From contig DASWIV010000272.1 in assembly GCA_036397475.1 (NCBI GenBank), positions 1 to 16,464 on the forward strand: a stretch of DNA of 16,464 nucleotides. The letters are read 5' to 3'. The position numbers were made by a program, and so were the translations under genes. Under the pieces are notes generated by a model. The model was not told the DNA's origin. It was given only the letters and a program-made list of their open reading frames with translations, and made no database searches. How positions within the stretch are numbered: the first letter of the stretch is position 1; each line of letters begins with the position of its first letter. This DNA comes from DASWIV01 sp036397475. Lineage in GTDB: Bacteria > JAJVIF01 > JAPKYR01. Positions 7,518-14,558 of the stretch are shown here, one piece after another.

Positions 7518-10500
7518 ATGAAAACTACAAATTTACCACTAACCATTGCGGCAGCGGTGATCATTTTGGCCATCCTTACAGGGTGCGGCAATTCTGGCAG
7601 CCCAGTCGTTACGGATATCAATCCGGATGATCAAATAAGCCAGAATGCGATAGCCAACAACGCGTATTCCCGCCAATTCATGGGCTACAGTATCATAGAT
7701 GTAAACATCGAAACCGGACAGGCAGATGTAATACCGCTGCGGTCTGTAGATACGCATTTGAATGTTACCGGGATTCTTAATAACACGATGGGTGTAGGCG
7801 TCACATTGATACCCGCCGAAAGTGACTTCCCGAACGGGCTTTTTGTGCTTGATGTCACTCTCACGCATCCCCTTGCCAGTCCCAAATTCTCAGGTTTCGA
7901 CGTTAAAGGCATATTAATGACAGGTTCAGGGATTCCGATAGGACCATTATGGTTTGCTGCGCAAGGTGATGTCAGGCTTAATAACCCCGACGGATTCACC
8001 CGATGGTGGAACGCTACTGAATTCACCGATCCGGGCATGTTTGGCTATACCAAGGGGAATTTCGCAACTGAATTGGATTTCAATCTCAGTGCAACCATAA
8101 ATCCGTACAAATATTTCGCCGACGTTCTTGCTCCGACAAGTACAATGTCCCCGGTTCAGAATTTGGCTCTTGATGACAATCAGGGCCGGGGAATATTTTC
8201 AGCGGGAGCATCGAACAGCAGACGCTACGAAATCCAGTTCCCCTTGAATCCGGGTCCGGTTATAAAATTCGGCTATGCCGTCGACGCATCATGGGTTCCT
8301 CCAACAATCAATCCTCCTGGCGAAGTTCCGGACGATTTCCCGATAGAAGCAAACCAGCCGGAAGCATACAACCTTCCACTGGCTGCCAAAGTAAATACAT
8401 TGTTTTACGACTCGGAATCCGGTTTGACAGGAGGCGTTTTAAGGCTGCAGGCGAATGTCCATGACTGGCAGGGGCAGATGGCGGGCGATATTACCAATGA
8501 AATTGATGTGGTCAGATTGTTCAGCCAGGCCTTATTCTCTGGCCTGGATATGGACTTCTCTGAAGAAACCGCGACTAAGGCTGTTTATACTGCAAGCCTT
8601 GACTCAGTGGATATCTTCACCCCTACAACCACAGGTGAGAGGCTGATAGTTGTCCGGGCAGGATCAACAGGTGGACCAAACTATCAGCAGGGTTTTGCCG
8701 CAGCTCCGGACAGTAACATTTCAGCGTGGAACGCCATCTGGGTGGACATAGTCGATCCTGACTGCACGGCGGATTCTAATAACGATTTCCTTGAGGCTGA
8801 ATTGATAGACGTTGATGTGCCGCTGACAGGCCAGCTATGCGGATCTGCCGACCCATCCGATTTTTACGAATTGGATGTGCCAACAGGATTCGTGATCGAA
8901 GGAGACGTGACTTTCCATTGCGACGCCGATAACTCAAAAATCGGTTTGTATGATGGTGGCTTCAATCTCATTGCCGAAGAAAATGTAACTCTTGGAAAAG
9001 CCACGCTTAATTACGGTGACTTGATCGATACCACGGACAATTTTTATCTAAAGATCGAGACAGCGTCGCCGGACCAGGCATGCATCTATTATCTTGAGAC
9101 AAATGGCGAGCTTATTGATGTCACGCCTGTAAGTCCAACAAATGTGACGCCCGATGGTCTTGTTTTAAACCCGGATTGGATTGATGTACAGGGTGATTAT
9201 GTATTTCTCTACAGTAACTACAGGATATGGATTTATGATAACAGTATATTTCCACCCGTCCTGCTTGGACAGCATGAGATCAAATCCAACGAACGGCCGA
9301 CAGTGGCGTTCCCATGGCTTTACAACATCAAGGAAAACATCGATGGCCACTATGATATTGACGGCTATGACATGACCGATCCGGGGAATCCGATCCTGTA
9401 CGATAACGTCATTACGGAAGATAACCAGACATTCTGCGTTAACATTTTCAACGATATGTTATTTCTCTCCACAAACAACTCGGTAGATGACGTGGTGAAG
9501 ATCTATGACATTTCATTTAATCCTTCCGCACCGACATATATCGATGAATTCATAACTCCCGGTTTTTACAGGCATATGGAATTTGTAGAAATAGGCGCGG
9601 ATTCATGGCTCATCGGCAGGCGTACCCTTGAATGCGAGATTTATAATATTACCGATCCCACAAGTGCAACGCTTGATTCAACCTTTAACCCGGTCCTTGT
9701 CGACACGACAAAGGACATGGCGGTCGATGGCGACCTGATTTACTTTCTGTACGATGAGGCAGGTCTCGGCAAAGTTGAGATTTACCAGAAAAATGCCGGG
9801 GCAGGAATAACTTATATCGGCGATTACACCGTGGCTGCTGCTGCCATGGCTATTGCCGCTTCAGGCGATAACATGGTCATTTCGATGGAACCGCACAATT
9901 ACAATATTTTCGATGTCGGCACTCCCGCCAGTCCGGTATTGGATGCAACATATACCGCGCTCTATAACGCACGGATGGAAGATCTTTGGCTTAGTGGCGA
10001 AGACTTTATATACACAATGTCTGAAGCAGGGTATGAGCATGTCGACATCTCTGATCCGCTTTTACTCAATACTGATAACTGGATCGTCCGTCTCGCAGTG
10101 CCGAAAAAGATCGAATACGATGAATCGACTGACGTTATGTACTTTCTTGAATCGGGCGATTCTTATGAAGGCATAAAATCCATAGTGAATCCGGGAGATC
10201 CCTACAACATCACTTTCGGTTATGCCACCGGGACTGGAGGTCCTGATGATTTCGATATCTATAACGGATATATGGCTATTGCCTACCAGATCAGTTTGTG
10301 GAATTTTTACGACATCTCAAATCCGTACTATATACAGAATGTGGATCAGTACCTGACGGCAAATAATGTTAAATATGTGGGAATGTATGGTACGAACATT
10401 TATCTCGGTACCGATGTCTCCACATTCTACGTTTACGAAATTCAGGCTGGACCCATGGCTGCTTACCAGACCGAAATCGTAACAGCTGCCAATCCTGCGG

Positions 10501-10970
10501 GATTTGAATTCGTTGGAGACACGATGTATGTCTACAGTGGTCCTGATGTGTGGATCTACGATATCACCAATCCGAACCTTCCCGCCTATTTCAATACCTT
10601 CGCAGCTTCATCAGCGGTAACCGATACGTGGATTCAGGGTGATTACATGTATATAGCTACCGACCAGGGCCTCGATATTTATGATATAACCGATCCCACC
10701 GCTCCTGCCAGCCTCTCCAGCACCTTGGTGCCGCCATCGGGTGTAGGCAATAAAATTTCAGTGGAAAATTCTATTGCTTACATGGGATATCACTTCATTC
10801 CACCTGCACCGACCCAGGCGATCGAAGTTTACCCTCCGGACTCTCCAATTGTCCTGGGTGGATTTTACAGTGGCGATGATTTCGAGCGAATAGAGGACCT
10901 GTTCATAATAAATGGATACCTCTACGAGGCAACCGATGTATCCGGGCTCAGAATCTGGGATTTGTATTGA
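7518..10970 (+). CDS. Large lipoprotein: conserved N-domain, PPC-like domain, 14-unit LVIVD propeller
   Basis: Complete 1150-residue copy, collinear with gene 2 with an offset of about 3 residues. The signal peptide ends in LTGC with Cys23 lipidated and Gly at the next position. The N-domain (about 48-288) is nearly the same as in gene 2: by eye, 22 differences in the 203 residues aligned to gene 2 positions 98-300. Many codons there differ synonymously. The PPC-like domain (about 415-528) has DSNNDF, DFYELDV and GLYD, with Cys416, Cys441 and Cys468. The propeller (541-1150) has 14 units, including IWIYD, VKIYDIS, a QKNAG turn in unit 5, YDESTD and GIKS in unit 8, VWIYDITNP, LDIYDITDP, YPPDSP, and the terminal LRIWDLY. 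Propeller sequence is clearly more different from gene 2 than the N-domain is. It probably shares a transcript with gene 3 upstream. Function unknown; binding or structural role inferred. Confidence 0.93.
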   Translation: MKTTNLPLTIAAAVIILAILTGCGNSGSPVVTDINPDDQISQNAIANNAYSRQFMGYSIIDVNIETGQADVIPLRSVDTHLNVTGILNNTMGVGVTLIPAESDFPNGLFVLDVTLTHPLASPKFSGFDVKGILMTGSGIPIGPLWFAAQGDVRLNNPDGFTRWWNATEFTDPGMFGYTKGNFATELDFNLSATINPYKYFADVLAPTSTMSPVQNLALDDNQGRGIFSAGASNSRRYEIQFPLNPGPVIKFGYAVDASWVPPTINPPGEVPDDFPIEANQPEAYNLPLAAKVNTLFYDSESGLTGGVLRLQANVHDWQGQMAGDITNEIDVVRLFSQALFSGLDMDFSEETATKAVYTASLDSVDIFTPTTTGERLIVVRAGSTGGPNYQQGFAAAPDSNISAWNAIWVDIVDPDCTADSNNDFLEAELIDVDVPLTGQLCGSADPSDFYELDVPTGFVIEGDVTFHCDADNSKIGLYDGGFNLIAEENVTLGKATLNYGDLIDTTDNFYLKIETASPDQACIYYLETNGELIDVTPVSPTNVTPDGLVLNPDWIDVQGDYVFLYSNYRIWIYDNSIFPPVLLGQHEIKSNERPTVAFPWLYNIKENIDGHYDIDGYDMTDPGNPILYDNVITEDNQTFCVNIFNDMLFLSTNNSVDDVVKIYDISFNPSAPTYIDEFITPGFYRHMEFVEIGADSWLIGRRTLECEIYNITDPTSATLDSTFNPVLVDTTKDMAVDGDLIYFLYDEAGLGKVEIYQKNAGAGITYIGDYTVAAAAMAIAASGDNMVISMEPHNYNIFDVGTPASPVLDATYTALYNARMEDLWLSGEDFIYTMSEAGYEHVDISDPLLLNTDNWIVRLAVPKKIEYDESTDVMYFLESGDSYEGIKSIVNPGDPYNITFGYATGTGGPDDFDIYNGYMAIAYQISLWNFYDISNPYYIQNVDQYLTANNVKYVGMYGTNIYLGTDVSTFYVYEIQAGPMAAYQTEIVTAANPAGFEFVGDTMYVYSGPDVWIYDITNPNLPAYFNTFAASSAVTDTWIQGDYMYIATDQGLDIYDITDPTAPASLSSTLVPPSGVGNKISVENSIAYMGYHFIPPAPTQAIEVYPPDSPIVLGGFYSGDDFERIEDLFIINGYLYEATDVSGLRIWDLY

Positions 10971-11023
10971 CGGATTGAATTATCCATACCAGGAAATTTA
11001 AGTGCTTGTTTAAGACCTTACTG

Positions 11024-11052
11024 TTTATATCTTGCGACTAATCTCTTATAAT
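11024..11052 (+). promoter_or_regulatory. Candidate promoter for genes 5 and 6
   Basis: A perfect TATAAT lies at 11047-11052, with TTTATA (four of six matches to the -35 consensus) 17 bases upstream at 11024-11029. It sits in the AT-rich 111-base gap, the widest in the array, about 30 bases before the gene 5 start. A 5-base inverted repeat, CTAAT at 11038-11042 and ATTAG at 11051-11055, straddles the -10 box and could be an operator or chance. No convincing terminator for gene 4 is visible in the gap. Confidence 0.45.
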
Positions 11053-11061
11053 TAGAATTTC

Positions 11062-11075
11062 TTAACTGAGGTTAA
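11062..11075 (+). promoter_or_regulatory. Shine-Dalgarno of gene 5 inside a small inverted repeat
   Basis: TGAGGT at 11067-11072 is the ribosome site for ATG 11082 (9-base spacing). TTAAC at 11062-11066 and GTTAA at 11071-11075 are perfect inverted arms around a 4-base TGAG loop, so the site could be partly masked in the mRNA. The stem is short and AT-rich and therefore weak. Confidence 0.4.
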
Positions 11076-11081
11076 ATAATA

Positions 11082-14000
11082 ATGACTGTAAAAATCGCGT
11101 TCATCCTCTCTGCGTTCGCATTGACTATTATGTTCATAGCATTCGGTTGCTCGGGAAATCCGGCTGCACCGGATATTGAAAATCAGATTGAGATAACTCA
11201 TACATCGTCTGTAGTTGTCCCGAATCATGGGTTCATGGGCTACAGCCTGTTTACCATCGATACCGAAACCGGCGACATTGAGGTCATGCCTCTGCGTTCA
11301 GCCGACCTCCATCTGAATGTGGTCCCGGTACTTAATGGAAGCATGGGCGTGAGTGCCGCGGGAGTTCCCGGCAAGTCAGATCCATCGAACGGTCTTTTTG
11401 TCTTCGATGTTACCCTCACTCACCCATTCGACAACAAAAAATTTACAGGATTCGACACCCGTGGAATCCTGCTGACGTCCGGATCACTTCAGATCGGACC
11501 GCTTGTATTCGCGGATGTCGATGAGACCCGGCTGGAAAATGCCGATGGATACACGCGCTGGTGGAATCCTGCAGAATTTACCGAACCGGGAATTTTCGGG
11601 TATATGAAAGGAAACCTGTCATTTTCACCCTCTTCGGCTTTAACCGCTATGGTTAATCCATTCAAGTATTTCGGCGACGCGCTTACCGCAGAATCCGATA
11701 TTACAACCCTGATTAATACGCCGTTGGATTCTGACACCGGACGATGCGTATTTTCAGCGGGCGCAAGCAACACGCGCCGTTACAATATCAGGTTTGAAAT
11801 GGATCCCGGACCGAAAGTAATTTTCGGATACGCAGTAGATGCATCCTGGCGTCCGCCTATGGTCGACCCGGTTATTGAAGTCCCGGACGATTTCCCCATT
11901 ACCGCGAATCAGCCGGAAGCGTATGTCATTACTACCACGATGCCGCTTAATACACTTTACTACGACAGTTCCATAACCGCCGGCGGAGGTTCGCTGGAAC
12001 TGATGGTGGATATTTACGACTGGCAGGGGCAGATAACGGGTACAATCCCGGAGGAAGTCGAAACCGTAAGGATTTTCTCTCCGGACTTATGGACAGGTGG
12101 CATCGACGCGGAATACCTGTCTGATAATCCAAAGTATGCTACATATCATGCGGACCTGACGGGAATCGCCCAGCCTGGTGGAATCGGCGACGCGCTTATA
12201 GCGGTGCGGGTCGGATCGGCTGGAGCAATTGATTATGACCAGGGGTTCGGACCACCCGCACCACAGAGCCATATATCAGCGTGGAGCGTATTAACCGTAA
12301 CGGTACCGGAATTTTTCTGCGGACCTGATGACAATTTCGATTTCGATACTGCGGAACTTGTCGTTCTTGAGAACCAGGTTGACAGAGATTTATGTCCACC
12401 GGGAGACCTTTCGGATTATTTTGAATTCGAAGTCCAGCCGCTGACATACCTGACTGGAGAGTTCAATCTCAACTGTGCGGATCCGACATGCGAATTCAGA
12501 TTATACGACGGAAATCAGAATTTATTGTTCGAAACGACGGTAGACAATGAACTGGCATCAATTAGCGCTGAAGAAAACATTAAAGAACCTGGCACTTACT
12601 ACCTTGAGGTAAGCGCTTCAACAGAAGGAAAACTGATTCCGTACACCTTACACTTTGATGTGGCGATTAACGAGATGGCGCTGAATCCTGTCGATGTCAC
12701 TCCTCCCGACCTGTATTTCGCTCCACGGTGGATTGATAAACACAATGGGATAATTTATGCCTACGGAGATGAAAGAATCTGGATCCTGAACGATGATGCC
12801 GATTTATCTGTCAGGTCATTTATAGACGCGAGAAGCGACAACGAACCAGCGTTCGCTTACCCATACATCTTTATAAATCAAAAACGATTTTATAATGATT
12901 CAGCCGAAATACGCACAATCGATGTGTCCGATCCTGACAATCCAATGTTCACATCTCAGGCTATCGATTTACCGTGGGATGTCGTTTGCATGACAGCGAC
13001 TGATAAATACCTTGTGCTGGCGCGAACGTGGTCTGATCCCGATCCTGATATTTACCTTTACGATTATACAGAGGATCCCGACAATTTCCTGCCGGTTGGT
13101 TCGTTCTTCGAAGTTGAGGAACCCACATATATGACATACATGGTCCCGTTTGATAACAGGTTATTTTTACTGGTCCAGTGGCGGCAGGGAGTCAAGAGTT
13201 ATGAAATTCATGACCCGTTCGAGGTGACATATGACGGCGAATACATGATCGATGGTGAAATTACTTCCAAGCATATCGCGGTTGAAGATAACCTCATTCA
13301 CTGGATACGCAGCGAGATGGATTTTCCGACTGATACTGTTTTCAGTACATTAACCAAGGAACCTGGATCTGTTGTCTTGAATGGAGAAGAGTTCATTGCG
13401 GTTGTTGCAACCCGGCTTTCAGCTTTCAAAGGGCGCGCGGTCGCCGTAGGGAAAGACTCCGAATTCAATCTGATGAATACGGAAAATCCCGATAATCCCG
13501 GAGATATTGATATTTTCAACACGCCGCTTGGCCAGGACTGCCTCGATGTACTCCTGGATGATGAAGGCTTGTACATTGTCGAGACCGGTGGAGCGCTGCA
13601 TCGTTACAGTACAGCTAATCCGAATTTCCCGACACTGGATGTTTCCCGTTACGGGCTGGTCAGGAATCGTCATGAAGCCTATAACCAGGTTACAGACACG
13701 CTTTACCTTCATGATGAGATGGATTTTACAGACTTTTTGAAAGTAGTAACAAACGTTTCTAATCCATCTGAAATGGAGATCAGCCAGATTACCGGGGAAC
13801 CATTCGAGGTTCTTTATATGGTTATTAACGGCACGAATTATCTCGCGTTAGTCACCCCCCAGCACCACACAATACTTTACGATATTTCCGATCCGGCGAA
13901 TATCGTACAAACTGACGATTTAAACAACGATGCGCAGCGCATTGGCATTAATGACACAAACGTATATGTTTCAAATGGAATTGGCGATGTCCTTGTTTAC

Positions 14001-14534
14001 AGCATAGATCCGGATGGCAAACTGGTATTTCAAACTACCACCGTCACCGACAGCGGGCTTGATAGACTCGCGGTTAACGATGATTACATGGTAATTCTTA
14101 CAGGCGGTGTCTTCATCTATTTTTCTTTGGCTGACCCCAACCATCCACTTGTATGGGGAATTCACGATCCCGAAATAAGTTACCGGGAAATTGACCTAGT
14201 CGACAATATCTTATACGCTTTGAGATCTGATCATTACGGGATCTATGAGATTGTGGGCGATGATGAATTCAGCGAGTTAGCGTCGATTCCAACCGACGGT
14301 TCGTTGAAAACATTAGATCTTCAGTTAGGAGGAATTCATTCGTTCTTCAACGATGATGACGATCCTGCACCTGTCCATTACACGGCTCAGCCCATGCTGA
14401 ATAGTCCTGCATATCTCGGTCCACTCTACGATGAATCACTGACCATCTACAACCGCGATATATTGTATTGCAACGGACTCCTGGTTGAATTCCATTACTT
14501 CGGCGGAATTCGAATCTGGGATCTTGAACCTTAA
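11082..14534 (+). CDS. Large lipoprotein, second subfamily: N-domain, PPC-like domain, 14-unit propeller
   Basis: Complete 1150-residue copy of the second subfamily. The signal peptide ends AFGC with Cys23, followed by SGNP, shared with gene 6. The N-domain (about 48-288) carries FMGYS, THPFDNKKF, GFDTRGIL, TRWWN, NPFKYF, FSAGAS and GYAVDASW. The second sandwich (about 288-410) has YDWQGQ. The PPC-like domain (about 411-527) has DNFDFDTAE, DYFEFEV, RLYD and GTYYLEV. Its Cys413, Cys438 and Cys465 keep the family spacing, and Cys470 is extra. The propeller (539-1150) again has about 14 units (IWILND, TIDVSDP, IYLYDY, ILYDISDP, IYEIVGD) and ends IRIWDLEP. The YDESTD motif is changed to YNQVTD and unit 8 GIKS is lost (LKVVTNV), so this propeller is the most divergent complete one here. 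An acidic DDDD stretch lies near the end (about base 14350). Gene 6 starts 24 bases later. Function unknown. Confidence 0.92.
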   Translation: MTVKIAFILSAFALTIMFIAFGCSGNPAAPDIENQIEITHTSSVVVPNHGFMGYSLFTIDTETGDIEVMPLRSADLHLNVVPVLNGSMGVSAAGVPGKSDPSNGLFVFDVTLTHPFDNKKFTGFDTRGILLTSGSLQIGPLVFADVDETRLENADGYTRWWNPAEFTEPGIFGYMKGNLSFSPSSALTAMVNPFKYFGDALTAESDITTLINTPLDSDTGRCVFSAGASNTRRYNIRFEMDPGPKVIFGYAVDASWRPPMVDPVIEVPDDFPITANQPEAYVITTTMPLNTLYYDSSITAGGGSLELMVDIYDWQGQITGTIPEEVETVRIFSPDLWTGGIDAEYLSDNPKYATYHADLTGIAQPGGIGDALIAVRVGSAGAIDYDQGFGPPAPQSHISAWSVLTVTVPEFFCGPDDNFDFDTAELVVLENQVDRDLCPPGDLSDYFEFEVQPLTYLTGEFNLNCADPTCEFRLYDGNQNLLFETTVDNELASISAEENIKEPGTYYLEVSASTEGKLIPYTLHFDVAINEMALNPVDVTPPDLYFAPRWIDKHNGIIYAYGDERIWILNDDADLSVRSFIDARSDNEPAFAYPYIFINQKRFYNDSAEIRTIDVSDPDNPMFTSQAIDLPWDVVCMTATDKYLVLARTWSDPDPDIYLYDYTEDPDNFLPVGSFFEVEEPTYMTYMVPFDNRLFLLVQWRQGVKSYEIHDPFEVTYDGEYMIDGEITSKHIAVEDNLIHWIRSEMDFPTDTVFSTLTKEPGSVVLNGEEFIAVVATRLSAFKGRAVAVGKDSEFNLMNTENPDNPGDIDIFNTPLGQDCLDVLLDDEGLYIVETGGALHRYSTANPNFPTLDVSRYGLVRNRHEAYNQVTDTLYLHDEMDFTDFLKVVTNVSNPSEMEISQITGEPFEVLYMVINGTNYLALVTPQHHTILYDISDPANIVQTDDLNNDAQRIGINDTNVYVSNGIGDVLVYSIDPDGKLVFQTTTVTDSGLDRLAVNDDYMVILTGGVFIYFSLADPNHPLVWGIHDPEISYREIDLVDNILYALRSDHYGIYEIVGDDEFSELASIPTDGSLKTLDLQLGGIHSFFNDDDDPAPVHYTAQPMLNSPAYLGPLYDESLTIYNRDILYCNGLLVEFHYFGGIRIWDLEP
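11403..11629 (+). repeat. Near-identical DNA patch shared with gene 6 (copy 1)
   Basis: Compared with 14886-15112 at a constant offset of 3483 bases, this tract contains exact runs of 47 bases (11403-11449), 92 bases (11454-11545) and 48 bases (11582-11629). Only 11450 and 11453 differ between the first two runs, and a short mosaic segment (11546-11581) separates the last two. Immediately upstream and downstream, the two genes differ at many synonymous positions. This is the pattern expected of recent gene conversion. Confidence 0.85.
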
Positions 14535-14558
14535 AAAATTGAAAACGGACGTAATAAA

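Noticed and set aside
10971..11023. Rho-independent terminator after gene 4
   Set aside because: No GC-rich stem followed by a T run was found, only short AT-rich inverted bases.
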